Shown here: positions 46,001 to 58,010 of the stretch, in pieces
Layout: every line of letters begins with the position of its first letter
Numbering within the stretch: the first letter of the stretch is position 1
Notes under the pieces: generated by a model
What the model was told of the DNA's origin: nothing
What the model saw: only the letters and a program-made list of their open reading frames with translations
Databases searched by the model: none
Program-made: the position numbers and the translations under genes
From: Coffea arabica
Lineage: Eukaryota; Streptophyta; Magnoliopsida; Gentianales; Rubiaceae
Assembly (NCBI RefSeq): GCF_036785885.1
Contig: NC_092323.1
Span: 10,734,501 to 10,798,500, forward strand
Length of the DNA stretch: 64,000 bases
Direction of reading: 5' to 3'

Positions 46001-49000
46001 TTTATTTTAGCAAGCTGCTCTGGTTCAACAGCCACTTCAGCAGTATGCATCAAGATATTCACCTGGTTCATATAAACAGAGTTAACATAGTTTATAAAGA
46101 ATAGCATCTATAGGTCCATATTCAAAACAGATTACCATCATATCAAGACAAACAACAGGAGAAAACAGTATTTTCTGTCACCCAAAAAAAAAAAAGAAAC
46201 CAAAAGCAAACCAGTAATTTCTCGTAGATTAATTTTTTGAAAGCTGGGCATTGAAGTTTGACTCATTGACTACATCAAGATACTTCAGAACAAGAGTTGC
46301 ACAATTTCCCTTTTTCTAGTTTTTTGGGGAATGACCTAGACTGATACTCACAAGAAGCAAATACCTCGATTATCTCAGTGATAAGCCCCAAAATGAGCAA
46401 GTATGTTTCTTCTTAAACTTTATTATCAATGGTTGTTTCTAATAATGAACTCATTTCCTGGATGCTACCATGCCACTAGACGAACATGTAGAAATTATCA
46501 ATAATACAAAGAGAACAATTTCTTTCTCCTAAAGAGATATTTCTGTATCTCGCAGAAGTTAAGACACATTCACTTAACCTTTAGCTCAATCAAGGAATAT
46601 GAAATAAAATGGATTAAGATTACTATGGAAGCCTACAGGTAATACAATTTTTCATTCAACTACAAACTTGACGGGTCATCCAAACAATCAGAAATTGTTC
46701 AAAGAATCAGAAATTTTAGGAGAAGCATGACTAACTTCAGCAGTTAATGCACTTCCAGATGGTTCCATCGTCGCAGGCACCTTCTCCACAGCCTCTTTAT
46801 CACTTGGATCAGATGTCCCAAAGAGTTCTTTTTGGTCTTGGGCATCATGCTTTTGCTTGAGCTCTTTTATTTTAGCAAGCTGCTCTGGTTCAACAGCCAC
46901 TTCAGCAGTATGCATCAAGATATTCACCTGGTTCATATAAACAGAGTTAACATAGTTTATAAAGAATAGCATCTATAGGTCCATATTCAAAACAGATTAC
47001 CATCATATCAAGACAAACAACAGGAGAAAACAGTATTTTCTGTCACCCAAAAAAAAAAAAGAAACCAAAAGCAAACCAGTAATTTCTCGTAGATTAATTT
47101 TTTGAAAGCTGGGCATTGAAGTTTGACTCATTGACTACATCAAGATACTTCAGAACAAGAGTTGCACAATTTCCCTTTTTCTAGTTTTTTGGGGAATGAC
47201 CTAGACTGATACTCACAAGAAGCAAATACCTCGATTATCTCAGTGATAAGCCCCAAAATGAGCAAGTATGTTTCTTCTTAAACTTTATTATCAATGGTTG
47301 TTTCTAATAATGAACTCATTTCCTGGATGCTACCATGCCACTAGACGAACATGTAGAAATTATCAATAATACAAAGAGAACTTTTTTTCCATAAAGGGAT
47401 ACTACAAATTTAGATTACACGTCTTTAACTTCTTTGACCCATATGTAGAAACTATCAATAATACAAAGAGAACAATTTCTTTCTCCTAAAGAGATATTTC
47501 TGTATCTCGCAGAAGTTAAGACACATTCACTTAACCTTTAGCTCAATCAAGGAATATGAAATAAAATGGATTAAGATTACTATGGAAGCCTACAGGTAAT
47601 ACAATTTTTCATTCAACTACAAACTTGACGGGTCATCCAAACAATCATCTGGAAAATAGTGAAAGAAAGCTGGGTCCATTAATCTATGTTCCCCAAAAAA
47701 ATGTAGATAAACATCTCCATTCATGGTCAAATTAAATTGCACCAAACCAATACTGAAATCATGCAGGAACCTATCAATCTACATAAAAAGGGACAGTCTT
47801 TCCACGATGTCCCGCTGAGGAGCACTAAGTGAATTATCACTTTCAAACTGAATTATATTTATTCCTAATAGTTATATCAGATCATCGCAATTTCTCAAAA
47901 GGCTAGCGCTGAAAAGCTTTAATAGGGAATCACAAATCTTTCCATCCACACAAAATCCTGGTCTTGCTATCCTCAACTTTTGCAGCACATCAATGCATAA
48001 GGCTTCCATAAGAACCATGTCCCTTAAATTATCGAAAGCAGCCACAAAGAACATCAAGGAAAAACAAAATCATGGCCTTGCAACCATACTGCTCACTTAG
48101 TTTGAACCCTATGTCTCAAATATAGTGGGAAAAGGGGGAAAAAAGGTGTGCATTTATGCTGATAGAAAATCCTTAAAGCTTTGGTAGAAGCATATAATTT
48201 CGCATAAGGGAGCATCTTCCGTGATCAAGAGATCTTTGAAGATTAACTGTTAGACCCATTATTTTTAGAAACAGAACCACCAATGCATAAATAGTTATAC
48301 TATATATACCGCATCTGACATGTCACAGTGAAGCTTTGTCACTGAATCTCCCCGTCCAAGATCTTCTGCAAACCCATATGCTATATAAGTCTTAGGCCCC
48401 ATGTCTGGCTTCAGCACTGTAGTTGGCACTTTTGCCGCCAAATTAAGAATTCCTGAATTTGGATGTGTATATTCTTTAAAAGGCAAGGCACTAATAAATT
48501 CTACACAATGGCGAGGCAGTCTCTCCCCAAAGTAACTTGATGACGGCCAATCCTTGAGTTTTAACATTTCAGGCCAGTGTTTTCCATCTGCCCGACCATC
48601 AGTGTATCCCTTAAAAAACTGGTGTATATTTATATCAACCTGCACACATAGAGGACAGCTTAGAAAACTCAGAGAGCAAGAGATACACACCAAAAATTTG
48701 AAGTATGAAATAATTTTCCACAAGAAATGGGAAAACATGCTACATCTGCGAATGAAGCAAGATACACCATCATATATGTCAATTTTATATTCTAATGCTA
48801 GAAGTGAATAATTTCTTTTTCTAAGAAATTGAGAACATCTTTAATGATCATAAAACCATTCAAACACATGCATGGTCACTTGCAAACCCACTGCACCATC
48901 GTGGCCTGAACAACCTATTCAGAGTAGTACCTTTCAAACACAAAAAGATCAACATTTTATCAAACGCCAAGATTATATAAAAACATAATTTACTCTCAAA

Positions 49001-52000
49001 CTCACCAACAAACGAGCATTAAGAGTGGTATTGCAATTACAGTGTTTCTCAACATTCCACATGCCAAGACATTTAGTGCTGCAATTTTTAGATCGACTCC
49101 CTGTAAGACATTTTGGAAAGTGGGGCTGGCAATGGAACGCAATATTTCTACCATGCATAAGCAAATAGAAAAGGAAAGTGCTGTGCCACAAATCAGGACA
49201 AAAAGAAACCAAATGCTGTAAATACAGTTTTGTTTACAGCAGAAAATTGTTGGTAAAATCAGGTGATATCGTAACTATTTATCAACACCAAACAGAAACA
49301 TGAACCTGCTTTTTTCATCAATAGACCTAGGTAACAGTGATCAGATTTGCTGCATAAGTAAAAGCAGCCACCTAATTGAACAATTCCCCTAGTACTTTTG
49401 TGAGCCATCCAACTAGAAACTAATATACACCTCTTCAATATGTATGTTTAATATAATTTATACAGAAATCACTTTCAAGGATGTCTACTGCAACAAAAAG
49501 GAGAGCACTTATTATGATGAATTCTACATTAAGAAACGCTGAAGCTAATTTGCATCCAAAAAGTAAGACAAACATGTTGACAGTCATATGCTGAAAATAG
49601 AGTAATAAAACAAATTTAAAAAAAAAAAAAAGCTTTGCCCAAAGTTACTCTCACCCCAAGTTGCAAAAAGATTAAAAAACATTACTATAAGGACCACAGA
49701 ATAAAACCAAAAATCACAGAAAACTACAACAGTTATATCTGGCCAGATGCACGTCTGCCTGCTGCGTGTATTTACTTTGTGGCTGATTTGCATCTTTATT
49801 GATCCTGATGGTTCAAAGCCAAGGTAACAATAGAAAAGCATGCTGAAAACTACTTACTTCACATCCATGCAGCATGTCACGGTGAGCAAAGTAATCCAAA
49901 TCTCAAGATTAAGTAATCCAAATCTCAAAATACCAAAGTACCAAAATGAAAATTTTAACAGCTATATGTCATGAACCAAAGAAAAAGAACCATATATCAG
50001 CCAATTCATGTGGCACATCTCTTGATCCGTATTTAGGTTCAAGAATGTCTGCGACTCCTAAAACGCAGATAAGATTTAGACCTTTCTTTATGGAAGTGAT
50101 CTTGTAGTTGGGAAAAAGATCTTACATTTTCTAGAATTTAAGAGAGATGCTCCAGCAGCTTAAAGAATTGAAGAGAAGCTAAGAACGTAATTACCAACAG
50201 CTAAAGAGTAAACCAAGATAGTTAGCATCCTTCCAAAAATAGCCACACAATTTGCCAACATTTACCATCAACTACTACTACTCCATAAATGCTAACAGCA
50301 CGTGTTAGGATAACTGCCATTCAATGGAGAATCAGATAAATTGGAAAAGCACATTGATTGTCACATAAGAAGACTGCAAAAGAGAGAAGAAAATCAGACA
50401 GGAAAGAATGAAAAAAATGATAGACAGAAAGGACTTGCCTCGCACCAATCAAGGCAATCAATTGCTGTCACCAACAAATCCGACGATCCCTTTTTAACTA
50501 GGATCTCACGTACTGCACGCCACATGACCATTGGCTCCCAGCTTAACCCAGATGTTAGTTCAAGAACATTGCCAACGATGACTGGTTCTCCCCTAATCCA
50601 ATGTTTCTGGAAGTGCTCCAAGTCCCCTTGCTGGAGGTCAGTTGCAGAGGGACAATACAAGTAATTGTCACCAGAATTCTTTCTTGAAGCAGCTTTCTTC
50701 AGTTGTTTATCTCCAATATCAGAATCATCACTGTATTCGAAACAGGTACACTGCTTGGAAGTTTCACTACAGTTGCCAAGTCTATGGCTCTCAATTAAAT
50801 TCTCGACTTTCTTTCTGAAATCCAACACATCTTGTTCAGCATATATGCACCTGAGCTGCAGTTGCTCATACCCACAACCACCCCTTTCTTTAGGAGGGCA
50901 AGGAATTTCACCAGTTTCTTTTGCTTTCCAGTCAGGAAGGGTACTTTCCATCCCAGGAACTGATTCACTACATGAACCTGAAAAGCTTTCTTGTTTTGGA
51001 GGCACCTGCAGTTCTCCATGCAAGTATCCTTTCCCCGGGTCAGCGTACTCAATAACAACTTCCTTACTACCTCCTTGTAAGCAGCCTTCACGTATTTCTC
51101 GACAGCAAGTCAGACAGAGATCATAAGAACACTTTGGACAGCTTCTGTGGAAATCAACTATAGAGGTACCGCAACAATCACTGCATAAGCATGTGTAAGT
51201 TCTCAAACCTCCAAAATAGGATCAACTTAGTTACTAAGAAAATGACTAATCAATAAAGAAGTGGCCTACCAATAAAGACGCTCATCCGCGAAACATCTAA
51301 TCCTCTCTACTCCTATCTCTGACGATAATATTCCTGTATAACCAACATTTATCACATGTAGAAGTACCAAAATACTGACAGAAAGAAGTATACATGCAGT
51401 TTTATTAGAAATACATTAGGTAAACCATCTTGACATCTTCATATAATAAGCAGTCTGTTCAATCTTTTCTCACCCACCTCCCTCTCATGTTTGTCCACTT
51501 CGGTAGCAAAACACAAGCCCTTTCGCAATAACTTATAACCAAGAGAACCGAAATGGAGAAGAGTTCGAGAAGAAGAAAAAGCATTAGTGAGATGATGGCT
51601 AATAAGCATAGAGCAAACTCCCCACCCACCCCTAAAACCCCCCAACCCCCCAGAACACAAGCCAAAAAAAAAGGAAAAAGGAAACCAATAAAAATGCAAA
51701 AATACAAAAGCACCTGCAAGCTCAAATCCATCTAAAATATTTAAGTGATACCTCGAATTTTAGCTTCTGTCTCCTTTTCCACCATTTGGTCATGATCAAA
51801 TTGTTTGAGAATAGGGGCAACCATGCGAACAAGATACTTAAAGTGATGTATCACTTCAGCTTCATTTTGTGGAGTCCCAGAATATACAGTTTGCTGCAAT
51901 AATGAACACAACCAATAATAAATTACCACCGTCTACCCTGGAAGCAAGAAAGCAACCCAATGCAGCAAAAACTTACATTCTGTATCTCATCTCTTCGTAG

Positions 52001-55000
52001 ACAAGCTTTGCAGTTGCAGTTTCCTCGGCAATATGGGCATGCTTCTGCTATTGCTTCCTCTGAAAGCTGAGGGTACCTGTATTTCAGTCAAATATAGTGG
52101 TAAATATTGCAATTAGGACAAGCTAAGCACTCTATTAGCATCTACTCAAGCCAGCACACATAAGAGCTGAAAAGCACCATATAACTGATAAAGAAGGTTG
52201 TTGACAAGAAAATACAGTAATGGCACAAGCTTAACACAAACATGTACTACTGCCATGCCGCCACCAGCACACTAAGATCAGCCAGAGCCAGTAGACTAGA
52301 ACATCCAAAGTAGCTCAAATTAATAAGAGTGCACATCTCTATGATAAGCTATACTAATGAAAAAGACACACCACAGATACACAGAATTGGTGATTGCACT
52401 CAATTCCCTATAAAATGCTGATGCACTAGGTAAAAACCTAAAATATAACGCAATCAGATAAAATTTGAGAACCAAAAGACAATATCTACTTGAAAACCAT
52501 TCATTATTTTGCATGCTAAACAGTGGAACCCAACCTAGAACCTCATATGTTAGCACACCATCAATGACTCATACACTTCCTTATTCAGCCAAGAGACGCT
52601 GATCAACAGATAACATAATGCACTTGGCCTGTACTCCAGAAATACAAGGCGCACATACCACAGTATACATGATTCTCGCATAATCAATTAGAACAGCCAA
52701 AAGCTTATTTTCCATCTTGCAGTTAACATGGTGCAATAATTAATAAATATGGCAGAACAAGCATGTAATTTTTGGGATCTATTAATATCACTCAAATGTG
52801 AAATTGGAATATCTTCCAGATACACTTGCCATCTTTTGATACAGAGACAACAATAGCGCCTATTATAGCCATTCAATTGCCGTTCCTTGCGACACCTCAC
52901 AACCCTCTTATTGCTGTACATGCATTGGTGGCACATTTGGCAATCATCTTCAGGATCCTGTTCATTCAACTCTTAGTATGACTGTGATTCATCCCAATAG
53001 ATTACATACTATTCCAACTATATAATCTTAAGAAGCCAGCAGACAACTTACATCAGTACTGAAGTGCTTTCTTCTAAGATCAACCTTGGGCTTATGGCAG
53101 TTCTTCTTCTCCCGAGAACTCCTTTCTCTAATTAAGTGTGCTCCATCATCTGATTCTGTACGATCATCGTCTTCTTCCTCAATTCCTCCCACCTTTTCCA
53201 TTTTTGGACCCTTCCTCCTCCTCCTCTCTTCAGTTGAATCCGTTTTCAAAGTTTTCTTGACTTTCTTTATTGCCTTAAACACAGATTTAACATTTTCATC
53301 GCCAATTTTATCCTTATCGCTGGATCTTTCCTCTTTCTCATCTTTAAACATGTTACTCAACCCCCCTTTCTTCTCCCGTGACTTCTTCTGTCCTCTCTTC
53401 AATAAAGTTGCAGGCATGAAATCCTTTTTTGCAAATTTTATTAAACAAGCATCATCCATCTCCTCAGAACCATCAACATTATCACCTTCATTGTCACATC
53501 CAGCTACTTCCCCTTTCTCAACCTTGTTACTCTTACCCTGTAACCAATTCTCCTTAGAGCCATCGACATCAATACCATCATCACCATCTCCCTCTGCTTT
53601 TACTCTCCCAACCTCCTTAGCGTTCACCCACAGCTGAGATTTCTTCTTACCACGTTCATCCTTACCATCTTTCATGATATCTTCAAAACCACCATCATCA
53701 AAATTATCCTCTTCAGATTTCATATCTTTCATCGCCACTTTCAGTGTCTTGGTCCTGGAACCCTTTTTCAACATTTTCACCACACTATCTCCATTTTTCT
53801 TCTTCGAATTCTCACCATCTTCCTCCTTGTCCTCATGACTCATTGCCCTCCGATCATTTTTCATCTTTGTTCGCAGCTCAAGTTGACCACACCTTTGACC
53901 ACCTTTACGCCTGCTACCCTTCCCTTCTCCATCAACAATCTGGTCATTCCTCTCTACTTTCCTCTTTTTTTTCCCCCATTTATCCCCGCCACTACTTTCA
54001 GCAGTAATTAGCTCTCTACTCCTCTCCTCCTCTTCCTCCTCAGTATCTTCTTCGCTGCTCTGAACTTCCTTCTTCTTACCCAACTCGAGCTCCCTATGCC
54101 CCTTATCAATTTTTTCCACCTTATATTTCTGCCCCTCCTCCTCATCACTCATATCACTCGAATCACTGTCCTTTACACCATCCTGAAATTCTCCACTCCT
54201 TCTACCAATTTTAATCACATTACGCCTTCCTACCTCTTCATCATCACTCCGATAACTTCTCACAGCTTTCTTCTCATTTTCCAACTTAACTCCACCACTT
54301 TCTGTAGCACTACTTATTTCTTTGAACCAGTACTCTTCATCATCGCTACTCTCTTCATTTCTTTCAATCTCCTTGGCATGCTTCCTCCTCAACTCACTTT
54401 TACCACCCCTTTTAGAACTTTGAACCACATTATCCCTAGCACTCCCTTTAGCACCTTTTGCAACATCACCTCTTTCCTCATCACTCTCCTCCAACCAACC
54501 AACTTGCTTCTTTTTAATCAGAGAATCAATTTTATCACCCACCTTATCACCTCTTTCCTCATCACTCTCCTCCAACCAACCAACTTGCTTCTTTTTCATC
54601 AGAGAATCAATTTTATCACCCACCTTAGATCTCTTAACAGCATTTCCCCTGTGGCTCTCGAATTTTCCCCCCTTCTCATCACTCCTTCTACCAGTAATTT
54701 TCACAACATTCATCCTCTCATCCTCCTCTGTCTCTTCGCTATCTTCCTCCTCCTCCGCCTCCACTCTCATCCTCTTACTCCTCGGCTTTTTCTTTGGCAA
54801 CACCTCTTCTGTCGAATTAGACTCGCCGCCCCCACCTTTGCTCCTCTTATCTTTGCTACCACCGCTAGAAAGCCCTAACTTCTTCGACTTATTTGCAACA
54901 AAACCACCAGCCTTACCACTACCACTAGCCTTAGATTTCTCCGAACGCCTTTTCTCGGACCTAGAATTTCTCGACGGAGCAGAAGATTTCCTTTTCAAAT

Positions 55001-55187
55001 TTTTTCCGACGATTTGGAGGTAATGCTTTTCGCAGTAGGGTTTTCCATGGATCCTCCAGCTATGGCACCGCCACGTCTTACCGTCAGACCTTCTACAGCG
55101 CAGCTCATCCGGCGCCTCCCTAAAATCGGCGGCCTCTTCTTCCGAGGGCGAGTCCACCATTCTCCGCCGTTGTCCACCCGTTGACAC
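43058..55187 (-). CDS. WRC–RING-like–JmjC histone H3K9 demethylase (KDM3 / JMJ25-IBM1 type), with a frame break in exon 3
   Basis: Thirteen exons (minus): 55187-53052, 52957-52830, 52077-51977, 51893-51752, 51333-51270, 51180-50439, 48639-48310, 46062-45522, 45434-45286, 44747-44675, 44578-44493, 43576-43457, 43189-43058; about 1580 residues expected. An in-frame ATG at 55160 is an alternative start. Order: WRC domain (about residues 28-62, [13 protein letters not shown]...YCEKHY); a long Lys/Glu/Ser/Asp-rich nuclear region to about 700; a RING-like Cys cluster ([26 protein letters not shown]); a second Cys cluster ([16 protein letters not shown]); then the JmjC domain. Iron ligands are seen: KLHCDMSD in exon 7 and CPHQVRN in exon 11. 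Plant relatives (IBM1) remove H3K9 methylation from genes. Exon 3 has GGAAAAC where the frame needs one A fewer, so the frame shifts between CPYCRG and NCNCKACLR; every other junction fits. Introns 2 and 6 start with GC. Confidence 0.88.
45832..46690. repeat. Tandem duplication copy A (exon 8 5' part plus intron 7 DNA)
   Basis: 859 bp, near-identical to 46697-47647. It contains the first part of the real exon 8 (from its acceptor at 46062 down to 45832) and 0.6 kb of intron 7. Six bases (GAAATT) separate the two copies. Confidence 0.95.
46688..46927 (-). pseudogene. Duplicated 5' part of JmjC exon 8
   Basis: Translates as [16 protein letters not shown]... through ISDSLN, identical to the true exon 8 start, then NF and stop. 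The AG acceptor is intact but no donor follows. If used it would end the protein after the first iron-ligand motif and before the second, so a splice into it would give a catalytically dead short form. Confidence 0.85.
46697..47647. repeat. Tandem duplication copy B inside JmjC intron 7
   Basis: 951 bp. It repeats 45832-46690 with an offset of 865 up to the indel, plus 92 extra bases at about 47376-47467. It carries a second copy of the exon 8 acceptor (exon edge at 46927) and 77 codons of exon 8, after which the frame ends within two codons beyond the repeat edge. Confidence 0.95.
54467..54628 (-). repeat. Two tandem 81-bp coding repeats in JmjC exon 1
   Basis: Two nearly identical 27-residue units, KVGDKIDSL(M/I)[10 protein letters not shown] followed by SDEERGD, sit side by side in the charged region. 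The high DNA identity points to recent slippage or unequal exchange. The unit is acidic/basic and looks disordered. Confidence 0.92.
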
Positions 55188-55716
55188 GTGTTCAAGTCAG
55201 TATTTTTAGAGGGAAAAGGAAGCTTAAGAAGGGAGAGATATTTTTTGTGTCGTGTAAATTTGCATGTATATGAAATATTTTACTGGAGGAATGATTCGGA
55301 AATTTTCACTGCGGATGTTTAATATTTATAGCAGGGAGAGTGTGAGGGTAATTTTGTCAATTAATATTGGCCCATGGTTTTTGTTGCTCAAACTTTGTGG
55401 GCACCAGATGTCCAGTTGGCAACACTTGGCTGCAAATTGGACCCAAACAATTTCCAGCCCTGGTGTTTTTTACTACGAACCATTTAAGCACCGTTTGGGC
55501 TATGAGATTTGTATCCTAAATTGGAACCAATTTTGTGAATATGTTCACATATTCCTATTTGACGTTTCAACACTTTATTATCTTAAATCGGTTTAGAATG
55601 CATTGAATGTAGTAACAATGTTTAGAATAATTTGTATTGTTTTTCCTAATATGTTTTGCTTAAAGAATAATTTGACATACCTGTTTAGTTTAAGGATTTA
55701 TATTGTTTAAATGTTG
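55188..55716. other. JmjC upstream region
   Basis: Likely promoter and 5' UTR of the minus-strand JmjC gene. No clear TATA box. The plus-strand frame 55264-55596 has no recognisable domain. Confidence 0.4.
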
Positions 55717-55888
55717 GATTAATGTTTTATAATACACTATTAATGTAAAGATTTTTTACCTGACAAGCATGGATATATAATACATTGATAAAAAGTGAAT
55801 TCAAAATTTGAACAGTGTTGGTGTAGCATTCATTTAAGCCTACTTGTGTACAAAAAATTTTTACATTGATAATGTATAAAAATTAATC
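55717..55888. mobile_element. Small MITE, family B (172 bp)
   Basis: Imperfect terminal inverted repeats of about 40 bp: left GATTAATGTTTTATAATACA, right reads TGTATAAAAATTAATC, with inner ATTAATGTAAAGATTTTTT pairing AAAAAATTTTTACATTGAT. No target-site duplication is assigned. Confidence 0.55.
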
Positions 55889-56148
55889 TCTTAAACGTTT
55901 TGCCCAAATATTTGTTTTGCATGTGCTATTTAGAAAAATCCTGGCGTAAAATGTATCTATACGAATTGTTTGGTATTTATTTGTTTTCCTTATGTGCAAT
56001 AGGCACTCATTAAAATTAGTTTAGAGGTTAAGTATTTAAAGTCATTAAATGCATTTTGCACTTTAAGAGTTTTGACCAGTTTTATTTGTAAAATAATTTA
56101 GTCCTTTTTTTTCTTTTCGAATGCACTAGATTTCTGGTTCAAACGTTT

Positions 56149-56320
56149 GTGTTTGGATAGGAGATTATTTGAAATATTATTTAGAATAATTATTGTGGCA
56201 CTTTTTGTGATTTGATGTATGTGAGATAAAAAGGTAATTGAAAAAATAAAGAAGTGTGTTAGAAATTGTATTTATGATGTAAGCAAATAATTTTTTGCCA
56301 TTATTTGGCTATCCAAACAC
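56149..56320. mobile_element. Small MITE with 12-bp TIR GTGTTTGGATAG
   Basis: A 172-bp element with perfect 12-bp inverted ends (GTGTTTGGATAG / CTATCCAAACAC). It shares its body with the degenerate copy at 26325-26505. No target-site duplication was recognised, so superfamily is not assigned. Confidence 0.65.
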
Positions 56321-58000
56321 ACTGTTAACACACTATAGGGGAAGCCCATGCTAAGTGCAGGAGATTTAACCTATGTGATAAAATATTTATTCAAATAAAT
56401 TTATTAAAAAAAATAGTTGAATTATAATTGCATCGTAATTGGTTTAATTGAATCAGTTGAAGTGCATGGAATTATAAGTAAATTGGCCAAATCAACAAAC
56501 TATAAAGGAAAATGAATTTATAAGTTTAAAAAAAGAGAGAGATTGTAGTAGATAATCGCACCATACCATAACAATAATAGCAAAAACATCATTACCATTG
56601 TTAATATACCATTATAACAAAATCATAGCCATATCAAATCAACAATTAACATGTATCAACTATAATGTCAGATTTATATCCCACCTTAGACATGAAATTG
56701 CAATCAATAGATATTCTTTCATCGCAGTTTAACCTCCTGCTGCCACAAACATTAGATTTTGGAAATATAGTTAGAAAATGTGAGAAGGTTCCTATGGATA
56801 TTCATATGCATGTATCATATATTCCATAACGAAATTTTCATATTCAATCAGTGGCTATTGAGAAGGTATTGCAGTAGAAAATTCACAATTTTTACTGTAT
56901 CAGATAAACATTCAAAATTCCAGAAAGAAAGAAAGTAAATGATCATACCTATCCAAACATCGACAACAAAAGATTGAACACAAACACTTGAAGCAACATT
57001 TTTCAGTATTAAAAGTCTTCATTATTATCAAGTTGAAAAGCACTATAATCATGTTCATTATTAAAGTGCATCCTGAACCAATTATCTTTAGTATTAAGAC
57101 CCTCTATTATTTCAAGTGGTCTAAACACCACTTTAAAACTTGATAATCATATGGAATATAAGCCAATCGCAAGTGGGAGGACACGATAGTCAAACCCAAC
57201 TCAACTATACATTATAATGTTGCAGATTTGACACAATCACTTGCATTTGATTTTTTTTCCTACCTAAATTATCCCTAAAGATGGCATATAAATTTTTTTT
57301 CCAACAATCATCTACAAACTGCTTTATATATATATACATGATATCCTCATAAATGCTAATAATTACTTTTTAAAAAATGAGCTTCGTTAATATTAATTCT
57401 GGATATAAAATTGACAAGTCTTGAGCAGTTTTATTTGTAAATTAATTTAGTTCTTTTTCTTTTCTTCCAAAAGCATGAGACTTCTAGTTCAAATATAGTA
57501 TTATAATCCTATTTATAATTAACAGATATCCTCACAAATGTTAATAATTACTTTCTAAAATTTAGCTCCAATTACGACATAATTGTAATAAATGTAAATG
57601 ATTGTCTTATCTTTTGAAAGTTTTAGTACTTTACTTACCTTCTAAAATTGAGCTCCGACATAATTGTAATAAATGTAATTGATTGTCTTATCTTTTGAAA
57701 GATTTAGTACTTTACTTGCCTTCCAAAACGAAAAAATGAAAAGCTACTTTCGCCTACAATGGTTTATGATTCTTGTAGTTTTATTATATTTTTTTAACGG
57801 ATTTTTCCTAACGGACATTTATTATTACACATAGATTTCACCAAATCTATTATACATATGCACATATATAAGAAAAATAGGAGGTTTAGTGTTTTGTTTC
57901 TCATCTTGTCACGTGGCTTTCTGGTTATTTGACAAGTGGCATGACTTCAATATATTTTCTCTTGCAAATTGCTTTGGCTCCTTCCCATGTGTTTAGACCA
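56321..58000. other. Intergenic with local repeats
   Basis: No gene. A word block around CAGTTTTATTTGTAAA(A/T)TAA and TCTAGTTCAAA-like sequence at 57426-57495 repeats 56076-56145. Two tandem units of about 85 bp lie at 57553-57723. Confidence 0.5.
57553..57723 (+). repeat. Two tandem units of about 85 bp
   Basis: Both units carry GACATAATTGTAATAAATGT, then GATTGTCTTATCTTTTGAAA, then TTTAGTACTTTACTT and CCTTC. They differ by a few bases. Non-coding. Confidence 0.85.
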
Positions 58001-58010
58001 AACTAGGACC

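Noticed and set aside
46688-46972. A 94-codon frame as a separate gene
   Set aside because: It is the duplicated start of JmjC exon 8 plus intron lead-in, not an independent gene.
54096-54878. 260-codon plus-strand open frame
   Set aside because: Antisense shadow of JmjC exon 1; composition (Phe, Leu, Thr, Ile, His) is what Lys/Glu/Asp codons give when read backwards.
57553-57723. CRISPR-like or satellite array
   Set aside because: Only two units of about 85 bp with no spacers; a simple local duplication.
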